NCBI GenBank assembly: GCA_012861695.1
Contig: JAAOOA010000193.1
Location: forward strand, 712,771 to 776,770
Direction of reading: 5' to 3'
DNA: 64,000 nt
From: Trematomus loennbergii
Lineage: Eukaryota > Chordata > Actinopteri > Perciformes > Nototheniidae
Both the position numbers and the translations under genes were made by a program. This document shows, one piece after another, positions 10,297-21,884 of the stretch (positions within the stretch are counted from its first letter, which is position 1; the number at the start of each line of letters is the position of its first letter). The notes under the pieces were generated by a model that saw only the letters and a list, made by a program, of their open reading frames with translations, did not search any database and was not told the origin of the DNA.

Positions 10297-11937
10297 CTAT
10301 TTCAGTTTACAAAACTCAGCTGTGTCTCCATACATGAAGATAAACTCCAGCATGTAGCGGCTGAGTGAATGTGGTCTGGACTCTGTGGAGGAGAGTCATG
10401 GTTTCAGAGATGCTGTAGAAGGACAGAATACCTGCTCTGTGATCCAGGTACACTCCTACTCTGGAGGACAGAGGACCTGAGACGGGAGTGTGATACTGTT
10501 GTAACGAAATGATAACTGTTTTGGTTACACTCTAAGGACCAAGATTTGTCATTGATCCAAATAACTTCATCCCTCCCTGCTCTGCTGATATTCTTGTATG
10601 CGACTGCTACATAAACTCTCTCCCTCTCCACTCCACCTCCCAGTAACAACGTCCAGTCAGACTCTCTCTACTCAGGACCTGAGGCCATTCAGTGAATCTG
10701 TCTGGTGACGAGAATAACATGTTGTTTCCATGTATGTTGCTTTTCTGCTCCCCTCAGATAATACCAGCAGTGTGTGTGCTGTGTTTGGATCCAGAGTGAT
10801 CTCTGTGAATATTGTAAGAACCCAGCTCTGGTGGTGGGCTCTGCTGCTGACAGTAAAACATCCACTTCAGTCGGTGAGACGTTTGTCCATTCCTCTCTCA
10901 GGACGTCCTGTAGTTTGTCTCTGACTGCTGACAGGGCCGCCGTCACGTCCTCAAAGTAGCTCAGAGGACGGATGTTGATGCTGGATGAGTGTGTAGGTTC
11001 ACTGAGGGCTGACAGTGAGGGGTAGCTGTGCAGAAACTGGTTGTGATCCTCTGTGTGAGACAGCAGCTTCAGCTCAGCGTCTCTCCTCTTCAGCTCAGAG
11101 ATCTCCTGCTCCAGCTTCTCCTGAAGCTCTTTGACTCGACTCACTTCTCTCTTCTGCTGGGATCTGACCTGCTGCTTCACATCAGAGCTTCTTTTCTCCA
11201 TGAGACGGATCAGCTCAGTGAACATCTTCTCACTGTCCTCCACTGCTTTATCAGCAGAGCCATTGACGGCCTCCACCACCTGCTGAAGCAGCTTCACCTC
11301 CTTCTCTCTGTCCTGGATTCTCTGCTGGATGTTTAGTCGACTCCCCTCCAGCTCTCTCTGCCTCTCAGTCCTTTCTTCTGCAGCTGACACTGTGTCGTGG
11401 CCTTTGTGTTCGTCCACAGAGCAGAGATAACAGATACACTGCTGATCAGTGCGGCAGAACATCTTCATCACCTCGTCGTGACGAGAGCAGATGTTCTCCT
11501 GGAGCTTCTTGGAGGGCTCCACCAGCTTGTGTTTTTTAAACGTAGCTGCGTCATAATGAGGCTGGAGGTGTTTGTCACATAAGAGGCCAACACTGCAGAC
11601 AGGACTTACAGGCTCTCAGTTTTCTCCCAGTGCAGACATCACAGGCCACATCTTCAGCTCCAGCATAGCAGTGATCAGCAGGAGCAGCTTGGAGTCCAGT
11701 CTTCTTCAGCTCCTCCACTAAATCTGCTAACATGGTGCTTTTCAGCAGGACAGGCCTCGGTGTGAAGCTCTTTCTACACTGAGGGCAGCTGTGGCTTAGC
11801 TCTCCATCCCAGTGGTGTTTGATACAGTCCATGCAGTAGCTGTGTCCACAGGGAATAGTGACCGGATCCTTCAGTAGATCCAGACAGATGGAACAAGAGA
11901 TGGTTTCCCGGTCCAGCTGAACTCCTCCATGCGCCAT
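10297..11937 (-). pseudogene. TRIM16-like / finTRIM-like gene, copy B (beta type, frameshifted)
   Basis: Beta-subfamily copy ([12 protein letters not shown] start, ELSHSCPQC in the RING). The RING and the start of the B-boxes are open from 11937 to about 11590, where two single-base losses (CACAA to CACA, CCAGAC to CCAAC) break the frame. The second B-box, the whole coiled coil and the PRY start are then open from 11522 to about 10810. The coiled coil has EISELKRR where alpha copies have EMAELKRR. PRY is frameshifted near 10805, and SPRY is readable from 10649 to about 10500 and then in another frame to the TAG at 10297. The SPRY loop after KNISRAG reads RDEVIWINDKSW, different from the other copies. 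Confidence 0.85.
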
Positions 11938-12459
11938 CTCACCTCTCAGTGATAGTTACGGACTGCAGACAGAAGGTAAAATATCCACTTTCTCTGAACA
12001 GAAACAATCTCTGACGGACAACAAATCTCCTCTCCTCCTGCTTTTGCTCACTCAATGCAGAGAATGAGGAAACAGCTTTCTCATTTAACATGTTGCTTGT
12101 TACTTGTTGCCAACCTGTGAAGGGGAGGGAACATCAAATACCTTGATAGGGTGTAGCTCACTGTGTTTGGGAGCAGGAAGCAAGGGGAACGGGTTTAACT
12201 GCTTTCAACTAATCTTTGTGTGACAGGCAGGGTGTGTTATCTGTCATTAACAAGCTGCAATAAGAGTATTTAGACATCATTTATGACATATCATCCTATC
12301 TTCAGATTCCAAGTAAAGTTAATGTTCTTTCCTAAAAATATAAAAACAATGTGTGCTGTTTATTTTATTACCATGTGCTTGCCTCTTTATTTAAAACTTG
12401 TTGACATTTGGGGGGAAATTCCTTAATGAAACTATAGACTCTAGACTCTGGAAAGAGTA
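11938..12459. other. TRIM copy B 5' flank
   Basis: Same upstream block as in the other units. In beta units there is an extra segment (TTTAACTGCTTTCAAC near 12195) before GGCAGGGTGTGTTATCTG. No gene is seen. Confidence 0.4.
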
Positions 12460-13165
12460 GTCGCCAGCCAACTCCATCTGCACATGTCGAACTATGAGCT
12501 CTATGAGCCCCTCCAATCCGGCTTCAGACTTCATCACAGCACGGAGACCGCCCTCATCAAGATCATCAACGATCTCCTCATTGCTGCTGACTCTGGCCGC
12601 CTCAGCATCCTCATCCTCCTGGACCTCTCTGCAGCGTTTGACACATCTCCCACACCATCCTCCTCAACCGCCTATCTGACCTCCTGGGTGTCACTGGCAC
12701 CGCCTTCTCCTGGCTCGCATCCTACCTCCACAACAGGGAACAGTTTGTTACCATCAATGGCTCGAATTCCCCCCCAGCCCCAGTCAATCATGGTGTCCCC
12801 CAAGGCTCTGTGCTTGGCCCCCTCCTTCTCACCATTTACATGCTCCCCCTCGGCCAGATCATCCGCCATCACGGACTCAACTTCCACTGCTATGCTGTTG
12901 ATACCCAAATCTATCTCAGCACTACTCCATCCTCCCAGCTCCCCCCTCAGTCCCTTGTCAACTGCCTGCACAAAATAAAAACCTGGATGTCATCAAATTT
13001 CCTCAAGCTTAACAGCAAGATAACAGAGCTCATGATTGTGGCACCCAAGGCGCTGCTCCGGAAGGTTGGTGACTTCATCCTCGAGGTTGACGCTGCTCCA
13101 TCTCCCCATCTCCTGAAGTCCGCAACCTGGGTGTCATCTTTGACTCCACCCTTTCCTTCCATTCA
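12460..13165 (+). mobile_element. L2-b LINE RT fragment, unit B
   Basis: Beta-type fragment ([21 protein letters not shown]). Motif A residues AAFD are present at about 12633-12642, but a 2-bp loss after ACA shifts the frame. The motif C equivalent reads [10 protein letters not shown], with the first Asp of the DD pair changed to Val. It breaks off at about 13165 inside the DSTLSFH block, where the minisatellite begins. Confidence 0.85.
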
Positions 13166-13430
13166 CACATAGACAGAAACTGTTAGCTTAGCACACAGAC
13201 AGAAACAGTTAGCTTAGCACAGACAGAAAACAGTTAGCTTAGCACATGGACAGAAAACAGTTAGCTTAGCTTATCACATGGACAGAAAACAGTTAGCTTA
13301 GCTTATCACAGATGGAAAACAGACAAAAAAACAGTTAGCTCATCACATAGACAGAAAATAGTTAGCTTAGAACATAGGCAGAAAACAGTTAGCTTAGAAC
13401 ATAGGCAGAAAACAGTAATCTTAAAAAAAC
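13166..13430 (+). repeat. GTTAGCTTA minisatellite, spacer B
   Basis: About nine imperfect tandem units of 24-31 bp built on ACAGTTAGCTTAGCACA followed by GACAGAAA. Variation comes from extra TTAGCTTATCA blocks and A/T changes. The unit lengths are irregular, as in a slippage-prone minisatellite. Confidence 0.9.
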
Positions 13431-15635
13431 CAAGATGGATTAAGTTAATTTGTGAGCTTTAGATTTGCTTGTAAGCAGATTGGACAGAACCACGCTAGCT
13501 GTTGCCATCTGCGACCAGTGTTTATGCTAAGCTAGGCTAACCACATCCTGACACATCCTGTGCTTATCGTTCAAATATTGGTATAGAACGTTGGATCACA
13601 GTCAAAAATTGTAATCAAATCAGTAACTTTTGACATAATTAGACCAGACTTTGTATGCATTATTAGCTAAGGGTCATGGGAGATGTAGTTGTTGTACGTT
13701 AGTGAATTTTAAGTTTTATATTTTAGGTTTTTTCAGAAGTTGGACTGACCCAGGTTTACAGAAATTGGGCTGAGTCCTAGTTATGTACCTATGCTATCTA
13801 GTTTTTGGCGATAACACAATTCAGATCGGGGAAATTGTTTGTGTTTCTTTACTGATTGGTTGTTTTTCTTTCTAGCAAACTAAATTCTCAATGGTGGTTC
13901 TGGTTGGTTTTCACGGATAGTTGTTGCTTGTTTCTCTTAGAATATGGACAGAAACTTGTTAGCTTTGCAGACTGATAAAAAGAGAACACTCCATGACAAA
14001 ATCAGAAATCTATAGAAGTAAAACAGCAGAACTTTCTTTCTAAATATAAGAAGCATCGGCACTGATTTAACATTAAACTTCGCTACGAGCTTCACCTCTT
14101 CTAGCCATCTTTTTTCTTTTTAAAAGAGCGATGCCTGATGGACACGTCCCAGTTTTGTCGTCTGTTTTAATTCACACGCTTGACGTGATGTAATGAACGA
14201 TATCAAAATGAAGCACACTTCAAGCACATTTCAGACATTTAGCTTGTAGCACTCGAGGTGGTTAGCTTCCTGCCAACGTGACGACAAGCATTTGGACCTG
14301 TGGATTGTACATTTTTGGTGACTCATTTCAGAAAAAAGACACTTATTTGGGAAATAACGTGAAATGTTGGGAGATTTTTTGGCGTCACGACAAGGATGGC
14401 TTAAGTTCACGCCCGTGTGTCGATGTAGCTACTAGACGAAACATCCAGAAAGTCGTTTTTTCCTTCTGATTGATCTGTTTCCTGTTCCTCAGCTTCCTCT
14501 CCTGAGAAATAAATGTACAAATAATGTTTCTGTTTTGTGTTATGGGGGCGAGTTTGGAGACGGAAGCTCAACTGGAATCACAGTTTTTTGTTTTACACAG
14601 ACCGACATGTCTGGCACATACAGATTGAAGTGTCTGTTTGAAACCATTTGACCACATGTGGACTGCATTTTGTGGCAAAGATAAACCAATAACTGTGCCA
14701 TTTATTCAACTGTTGTTGTTTTTTTGTCCTGGGCAGTTTAACCTGTACATAGCTGATCGCTTGCCATCTCTGGCTTTTTTTTTTTGTTCGTTCCTGAAAG
14801 TCCATCAAAGACTTCTCACATCTGGAGAAATGTGACACCGCTGACTGTCGGAGCAGATTCCCCCCGTGCGTTATACCTCGAACTTTTTTGTGGAGTTAAA
14901 TGCATATGAACTGGGAACTGTGAATGTGTGCATGTGTGGAATAAATAAGTGTACCCACAGAAATCCAAACCCATGCAAAGGTGACTCTTTTCAGACTCGT
15001 TGGTACCCAAAGGGACGTCTCCAGTTCTGCACGTTCTTCACCGGCATTATAACAAACGCTCCTGTTGGCGGGCGTTTTCGAGGATTTCCTTCCTCTCGTT
15101 GGACTTCTTCTCGGAGCCTCATATCATTTCTCCTCCTTCCTTCCTGTTCGTCCGTTTTTTTGACAGTGCCATTTTTTTTTTTTTTCCTCAAAGGGGTTGC
15201 ATCTCAAAAATGTAATATCTCGTGATGCGCACCAACCAACCGACCGACTGGTTTCTCTTTATCAACGCACTGTGGTTTAACTCATTAACACCATGCTAAC
15301 GGCTGTGGACAATCGATGACTTTGGACGAATACTTTTTTGCCTAACGACACCTCAAACAGACGTGGAAACGGAGGTTGCGTTCAAGAGGGCTTTTTCTTT
15401 TTTTTCTTTCTTTTTCGTTATGTTTTTTGGTCTTTTCTTCCATCGAGACTGGAATCAAGCGTACATGTCAGCTATAGATAATTTAAGTTACTCTGTGTCA
15501 TGATGTAAAACTGTCTAATTTGGAGAAAAAAATGTAGCTTACTGAAAAATAAAGATTTAGGCACTGTTGACGAGCCACTGTCTCTTTATTTTGGAAGTAA
15601 ATTTGCCTACTTAGTTTTAATAAATCATATTTTAA
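13431..15635 (+). other. Type 2 spacer module, UTR-like, copy 1
   Basis: About 2.2 kb of non-repetitive sequence, nearly identical to 32681-34900. It has no frame above 119 codons, and the frames present change across T-runs. It contains T-rich tracts and a plus-strand AATAAA near 15546-15551 followed by GATTTAGGCACTG, so it reads like a 3' UTR or gene tail. I do not recognise the source gene. Short frames at 14278-14469 and 14593-14838 show no domain. Confidence 0.4.
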
Positions 15636-15760
15636 AGGTCCCATGTCATGGCCATTTCTACTGATCATATTTCCATTGTTGAGGTCTACTAGAATAGATT
15701 TATATTGTGCAATTTTCCAAACTCGCATTGGTTTCTCATACAGCATCTCTGTATAGTATG

Positions 15761-16791
15761 TAGGATGGGTACGAGCCCCGGTATTAAACGGGCCCCGGGG
15801 CTGAATTATTAAAGACCGTGGTACCGTTAAGCTCCGACGTTATCGGTCTTTTATCGGTACTGGAGACATCTAAAAAATATGTCATGTGTATTATTGCTAC
15901 ACAAACATTATATTGCAGTTTTAGTGTCGCCAACTCCGTTTCTAATACGCAAAAAGACTGCAAAATGCGTCATTTTCGATCTCTCCAATCCAGACGAGAG
16001 ATCTCTCCCCCGCCTGTGTGCGAGGGGGCGGGGCAGTTTACACACACGCAGCTGCTACATGCAGCAACACACACACACGGAGGAGATGGCGGAGAGAACA
16101 CACTCAGAGGTGTGGTTAAACTTTACCCGTCTCGCTCGTTGCCTAAAGTGCAATAAGAGTTTAGCATGTCAGGGCGGTAACACGAGCAATTTGTCTAAAC
16201 ATTTAGCAAAAGTGCACCACATTCAGACGGAGAAATGCACCGGGTTCGACTGTCTCTAGTAGCTCTGTAGCCCCATCCACGAGTAACGTTTCCACGTCAG
16301 GTATATTATGTATGCTAGCAGCAACACACGGAGCTAACTCAATGATACAAACATGGGTTAATGATTAGAGGGAACTGAGTTATTTTTTTGTTAAAGTTTC
16401 AGCCATTCTGTTTACAGTTCTGTCATCAGATTATTTAATATGATTTGTTAAAACGTTGTTGTTTCTGTTGATGTGAAATATTATGTATTTAATTTAAATA
16501 AAAAGAAATGTTAGTTTGTTCACAATTTGTTAATTTTCATTTAATTGTTTATTTGAATAGGGACAATGCACATTAATGAACACTTTAGACAAATAATGCT
16601 TCAAGTGTAAATATGCCGGATTTTAGCTTTGAGCTAATTTCCATCCGTAGTCCCTGACATACAACATATAGTTAGTTTACCTCATTTTTCTCTCCAAAAG
16701 AACCGATAAGAGTACCGTTAAAAGACCGGACCGATAAGCGGTATCGATAAAAGTAGTAGTACCGTTAAAACCTTAACGATACCCATCCCTA
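15761..16791 (+). mobile_element. hAT-like element with BED-finger remnant
   Basis: A 1,031-bp insertion starting TAGGATGGGTAC and ending GATACCCATCCCTA. It is flanked by ATAGTATG on both sides (15753-15760 and 16792-16799), an exact 8-bp duplication. The unoccupied site is present in copy D near 35018. The left end has lost one G compared with the right end. The interior holds a BED finger coding fragment but no catalytic domain, so the element is internally deleted. Confidence 0.85.
16086..16259 (+). pseudogene. BED zinc-finger fragment of a hAT transposase
   Basis: 57 codons from ATG at 16086 to TAG at 16257-16259. The pattern is an aromatic SEVWLNF start, a CLKC pair, GGNTSNLSKHL and a closing HxxxxHH, which is the ZBED/hAT N-terminal BED finger that binds transposon ends. 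The frame is open upstream to 15879, but that part has no similarity to BED proteins. The RNase H-like catalytic domain is missing, so this is a relic of a transposase. Confidence 0.75.
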
Positions 16792-17339
16792 ATAGTATGT
16801 GTATTCACTCTCTGTCCTAAACGGCTTGTTGGAGCTCCTGACCCCCTCCCCATGAGCCCAGTGTGCTCTGATTGGTCAGCTCACCCACTCTGTTCTGATG
16901 AGTCCAACACCGTTACAGCGGAACATCAGTGATTATGTTACAATGGCGTTAGCAACCAGAAAATGACACCAGTAATGACAAACGGATGAGAATGCTGCGT
17001 GGGGTCTGGGTGCCGTGTTGGCGGGACGTTGCGGGGCTCGCTGCTGTGAGGAGGGGACAGTGTGAGCTGGCTTGCTGCGGAGGATCTGCGAGACAGCGAA
17101 ACCCACCATGAACCCAGCCCGAGCACACACACACCTGCAGCCTGGCTGTGAGTCTGCGTGTGTGCCCAGGCCGAGCCCAGGCCGAGCCCCGCCGCGTCTC
17201 ACCGTCTCAGGCTGAGTTCAGTACTTTGAGGATTTTGACTCTGCAGACCGTTTATATGCATACAAACCTTCATAACACACAAGGGGACAGGTAATAACCG
17301 GAAAAGCATGACATGGGACCTTTTAATCAATTTAACCTT

Positions 17340-17393
17340 GAAATTTGTCTGCGGGCCGCATTTGGACCCCGGGCTGTAGTTTGGTCACCCCTG
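17340..17393 (-). mobile_element. hAT fragment (one terminus), spacer B
   Basis: The right end reads GTTTGGTCACCCCTG, the inverted form of the common vertebrate hAT terminus CAGGGGTGACCAAAC. About 400 bp of the interior still present in copy D (35583-36033) is deleted here. No second terminus is found. Confidence 0.65.
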
Positions 17394-18417
17394 GTGTAAA
17401 TAGTCTGTGTTACACATTTTAAGCAAGCCATATTCTGACTTGTAACAGGTTTTACCCTTCTATTTTGAAATCTATGGTTAATTGACCTCATTTACACAAA
17501 ATCAAACTTAATTTCTGATTTAAAAAAGGCTAAAATATTGAATTATTTTACATATTTTTGTTGTGTTGCTCTGTTGGAGAAGCCTGTGACCTAAGATTTT
17601 CATCGACATAACTACACTGTATGTACGTATGACCAATACAAGCCTTGAACCTTGAATTGGACCCCAGAAGACCACGGATGCTGTAAATTTGAATAAAACA
17701 CAAAACCTGATGGAAGTGATCATAAAAAAAACTTTGTATACAGGCACTATCGTAGGACAAACCTTTAACCAGAGATAAAACATTTGGAAACGGGTCACAT
17801 TTGGCCGAGGACAAGGGAGGTTAAAGGTAATCTATTATGCAAAATCCACTTTTTCATGTCTCTTCTACATCACCATGTGTCCCCTCTTTTTCATGTCTCT
17901 TCTACATCAACATGTGTCCCTCTGTGTAAAGAGACTCTGAAAGTTTCAGGTCAAAAGATTCTCTCTTTTTGTCCTGATCCATTTATATAAATAAATATAA
18001 TAATATATATCCTTATTTTCATCTAAAGTAACAGACAGAGGGTGGATCTCAAGTTACTTATTTTTCATTTCCTCCTCCTCGCTCCTCGGTATCACCGGAA
18101 GTTGCTTTTTCTGCGCCATCTTGAGTAGCGTCGCATCGCCCTTATTGAGAGGCGAATTCCCTCCCTTTCCGGTGGACCTCATGGGACCTTATTTCGGAAA
18201 GATTATGTATTGAAGTCAATGGCGAGAGAAAAGTTATCTTTCGTTCCCGTTTGAATTGTGCCATGAATTACACATCTGATGTTTGTCAATCTTTCCATGT
18301 CAAAAAAGTCACAGTTTTTCGTAAAACTGTTGAAATATAAGACTATGAAAAATACGCAACTAGAAAGACTACAAATCCCAGAGTCGCGTAAGTGATGTCA
18401 TAATTGTTTTCCTCCAC
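17394..18417. other. Type 2 spacer, 3' part, copy 1
   Basis: Non-coding sequence with a partial TTAAAGG-starting repeat from about 17821. That repeat has two CATGTCTCTTCTACATCA subrepeats at about 17855-17910. From about 18165 to 18330 there is an inverted, diverged copy of sequence found at about 6480-6740 in the type 1 spacer. The spacer is cut at 18417, where the L2-a remnant begins. No gene is seen. Confidence 0.45.
18093..18123 (-). promoter_or_regulatory. ETS + YY1 motif pair, spacer B
   Basis: CACCGGAAGTTG (ETS/GABP core) at 18093-18104 and TGCGCCATCTTG (YY1 motif on the minus strand) at 18112-18123. The pairing is typical of TATA-less vertebrate promoters. The YY1 orientation would suit leftward transcription. 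Promoter function is inferred only. Confidence 0.3.
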
Positions 18418-19020
18418 TAAATATAAGGACAATATAATAGGACCCAAAACAGAACCTTGAGGCACACCACAGGTAAGAGCAGCAGTATCAGAAGTGAAAG
18501 GGCCTAAAGACACAGAGAAACTCCTATCTGAAAGGTAGGAGAACCATTTCAGGGCACTCCCTGAGACACCCACCTGCCCGAGCCTTTCCATCATTATTCT
18601 GTGATCCAGAGTCAAAAGCTGCGCTAAGGTCCAGCAGCACTAAAACGGAGCATTCACCTCTATCCGAAGACATCATTATGTCGTTGGAGACTCGAAGGAG
18701 AGCAGTTTCAGTGGAATGCTTCTGACGAAAACCTGATTGGAACTTATCTAAAATGTGTTTGCAGTAAACACAGCAGTAAGCTGTTTGGCAACAACTTTCT
18801 CTAACACTTTTGAAATAAAAGGCAGCTTGGATATAGGCCTGTAGTTGTTGTGAACGTTTGGATCTAGGTTCGTTTTTTTCAGGAGAGGCTGAACTACTGC
18901 GTGTTTTAGTAAGCTGGGACACGACCACATTTCAGGGAATTTGCATGTGCCAAAACATATTTAAATGAAGAGACATCTACAACCTGACGAAATGTGAGCA
19001 GGGTTTACTGAAAGAGCTGC
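18418..19020 (-). mobile_element. L2-a LINE remnant, before unit C
   Basis: Holds [10 protein letters not shown], the [15 protein letters not shown] block, LDLSAAFD and [11 protein letters not shown] on the minus strand. The 3' part, including motif C, is absent: the sequence joins the type 2 spacer directly at ATATAAGGACAATATAAT. A frameshift lies at about 18755. Confidence 0.8.
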
Positions 19021-19761
19021 ATCAGCTAAAAGGCTTTCACATGTTCTTCTGGAAAAGAAAATCTGAATTTATTTATTTTTCTGAAAATGAATCAAATGCA
19101 AATATCTTTTTCAGACATGAATTAATAGATATTTTTATAATAAAAAAAACAAAAGACTGAGATTTTCACTTTTTTCCTCTTAACTCTTTTATTAACAAGA
19201 AAACCCCAACATTTTATTTTGTACAGACATGTAAATGTGGCACTCATCTCACATCTTGAAAATAGAAACACAATTTATTACAAACTCAACCTGTTAGCTT
19301 TTCTTTGAATGTGTTTTATTTCCTTCTTCAAACTTTCATTATGCATTCAACACATTGAGACTTAGTCAAAAATAAAAGACTTTGAAAAATAAAATGGAAG
19401 GTGCTTTCTCTCTCTCATGCTTTACAAGAGAAACAACAACATACAAATACATCAATATCGATATTCAACAAATATTTAGAGCAAAGTTTACATTTCCATG
19501 CAGAGAAATATGAGTTGAGGTTAACAGAAATCCTCCTGAGCAGTGACAGCCTCCATGGCTAAACAGACACAGGAAGGAGCGCCGCCTAAAGAAACTCCAA
19601 CATCTACAGAACAACTCATGAGAAGATGTTAAAGCACATCCCATAATGTTTGATTGACAGCTGATCTCTGTGCAGTGAAGACATGAACAATCAGCTCTCA
19701 GCAACAATGATGGACACACAATGAGTTTAAGAAGTAGAAGAGTTCCTCAAATGACTTCAGG
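19021..19761 (-). other. TRIM copy C 3' flank / putative 3' UTR
   Basis: Same block as in the other units, with the 84-codon frame at 19465-19719 unchanged. No further feature is seen. Confidence 0.5.
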
Positions 19762-21396
19762 CTATTTCAGTTTACAAAACTCAGCTGGGTTCCATGATAA
19801 AGATAAACTCCAGCATGTAGCGGCTGAGTGAATGTGGTCTGGACTCTGTGGAGGAGAGTCATGGTTTCAGAGATGCTGTAGAAGGACAGAATACCTGCTC
19901 TGTGATCCAGGTACACTCCTACTCTGGAGGACGAGGACCTGAGACGGGAGTGTGATACTGTTGTAACGAAATGAATACTGTTTTGACACTCTAAGGACCA
20001 AGATTTGTCATTGTTCCAAATAAACATTCTTCCCCCCCTGCTCTGCTGATATTCTTGTATGCGACTGCTACATGAACTCTTCCCTCTCCACTCCACCTCC
20101 CAGTAACAACGTCCAGTCAGACTCTCTCTACTCAGGACCTGAGGCCATTCAGTGAATCTGTCTGGGTGACTAGAATAAGACTGATGTTGTTCATGTATGT
20201 TGCTTTTCTGCTCCCCTCAGATAATAACAGCATGTGTGCTGTGTTTGGATCCAGTGTGATTCCTGTGAATATTTGAAGAACCCAGCTCTGGTGGTGGGCT
20301 CTGCTGCTGACAGTAAAACATCCACTTCAGTCGGTGAGACGTTTGTCCATTCCTCTCTCAGGACGTCCTGTAGTTTGTCTCTGACTGCTGACAGGGCCGC
20401 CGTCACGTCCTCAAAGTAGCTCAGAGGACGGATGTTGATGCTGGATGAGTGTGTAGGTTCACTGAGGGCTGACAGTGAGGGGTAGCTGTGCAGAAACTGG
20501 TTGTGATCCTCTGTGTGAGACAGCAGCTTCAGCTCAGCGTCTCTCCTCTTCAGCTCAGCCATCTCCTGCTCCAGCTTCTCCTGAAGCTCTTTGACTCGAC
20601 TCACTTCACTCTTCTGCTGGGATCTGACCTGCTGCTTCACATCAGAGCTTCTTTTCTCCATGAGACGGATCAGCTCAGTGAACATCTTCTCACTGTCCTC
20701 CACTGCTTTATCAGCAGAGCCATTGACGGCCTCCACCTCCTGCTGAAGCAGCTTCACCTCCTTCTCTCTGTCCTGGATTCTCTGCTGGATGTTTAGTCGA
20801 CTCCCCTCCAGCTCTCTCTGCCTCTCAGTCCTTCTGCTGCAGCTGACACTGTGTCGTGGCCTTTGTGTTCGTCCACAGAGCAGAGATAACAGATACACTG
20901 CTGATCAGTGCGGCAGAACATCTTCATCACCTCGTCGTGACGAGAGCAGATGTTCTCCTGGAGCTTCTTGGAGGGCTCCACCAGCTTGTGTTTTTTAAAC
21001 GTAGCTGCGTCATAATGAGGCTGGAGGTGTTTGTCACAATAAGAGGCCAGACACTGCAGACAGGACTTACAGGCTCTCAGTTTTCTCCCAGTGCAGACAT
21101 CACAGGCCACATCTTCAGCTCCAGCATAGCAGTGATCAGCAGGAGCAGCTTGGAGTCCAGTCTTCTTCAGCTCCTCCACTAAATCTGCTAACATGGTGTT
21201 TTTCAGCAGGACAGGCCTCGGTGTGAAGCTCTTTCTACACTGAGGGCAGCTGTGGACTTAGCTCTCCATCCCAGTGGTGTTTGATACAGTCATGCAGTAG
21301 CTGTGTCCACAGGGAATAGTGACCGGATCCTTCAGTAGATCCAGACAGATCGAACAAGAGAGGTTTCCCGGTCCAGCTGAACTCCTCCTGTGCCAT
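19762..21396 (-). pseudogene. TRIM16-like / finTRIM-like gene, copy C (frameshifted from the N-terminus)
   Basis: Alpha-type by its L2-b neighbour. This is the most damaged 5' end: a missing C just after the start codon, a missing T near 21361, CC to C near 21290 and an extra base near 21253 break the RING. The B-box block is open from 21194 to about 20840. The second reading block covers B-box end, coiled coil and PRY start from 20898 to about 20285. SPRY is read from 20096 to the TAG at 19762 in two frames. Coiled-coil and B-box residues match the other alpha copies. Confidence 0.8.
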
Positions 21397-21884
21397 CTCA
21401 CCTCTCAGTGATAGTTACGGACTGCAGACAGAAGGTAAAATATCCACTTTCTCTGAACAGAAACAATCTCTGACGGACAACAAATCTCCTGTCCTCCTGC
21501 TTTTGCTCACTCAATGCAGAGAATGAGGAAACAGCTTTCTCATTTAACATGTTGCTTGTTACTTGCTGCCAACCTTTGAAGGGGAGGGAACATTCAAATC
21601 CTTGATAGGGTGTAGCTCACTGTGTTTAGGAGCAGGAAGCAAGGCGAACGGGTTTAGGCAGGGTGTGTTATCTGTCATTAACAAGCTGCAATAAGAGTAT
21701 TTAGACATAAAGCTATACATATCATCAATTTTCTTCAGATCTCCAAGTAAAGTTAATGTTCTTTCCTAAAAATAATAAAATCAATGTGTGCTGTTTATTT
21801 TATTACCATGTGCTTGCCTCTTTATTTAAAACTGTTGACATTTGGGGGTAAATTCCTTAATGTAACTATAGACTCTAGACTCTG
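21397..21884. other. TRIM copy C 5' flank
   Basis: Conserved upstream block, nearly identical to that of copies A, E and F. It joins the L2-b fragment at about 21885. No gene is seen. Confidence 0.4.

Larger units (their letters stand above)
15636..17321. mobile_element. TIR DNA element flanked by TTTAA, spacer B (interrupted)
   Basis: Ends AGGTCCCATGTCATG and CATGACATGGGACCT are perfect inverted repeats, and TTTAA lies on each side (15631-15635 and 17322-17326). The flank contains both TTAA (piggyBac/Kolobok) and TAA (Harbinger), so the superfamily cannot be decided. The element is split by the hAT-like insertion at 15761-16791; the intact counterpart is at 34901-35582. No transposase frame is present. 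Confidence 0.75.

Noticed and set aside
13166..13430. Possible CRISPR-like repeat array (GTTAGCTTA repeats)
   Set aside because: Units are imperfect, of irregular length and without unique spacers, in a vertebrate genome. It is a minisatellite.
14593..14838. 81-codon minus-strand frame identical in both type 2 spacers
   Set aside because: The whole 2.2 kb module is nearly identical between the copies, so frame conservation means nothing; no domain recognised.
15879..16085. Upstream part of the BED frame as an extended N-terminus
   Set aside because: No BED-family similarity, and low-complexity CACACA sequence precedes the ATG at 16086; the later start is preferred.
20488..20796. Leu-rich plus-strand frames of about 100 codons opposite the TRIM coiled coil (also 11028, 28955, 61116)
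   Set aside because: They are mirror frames of Gln/Glu/Leu-rich coiled-coil codons and show no independent conservation.
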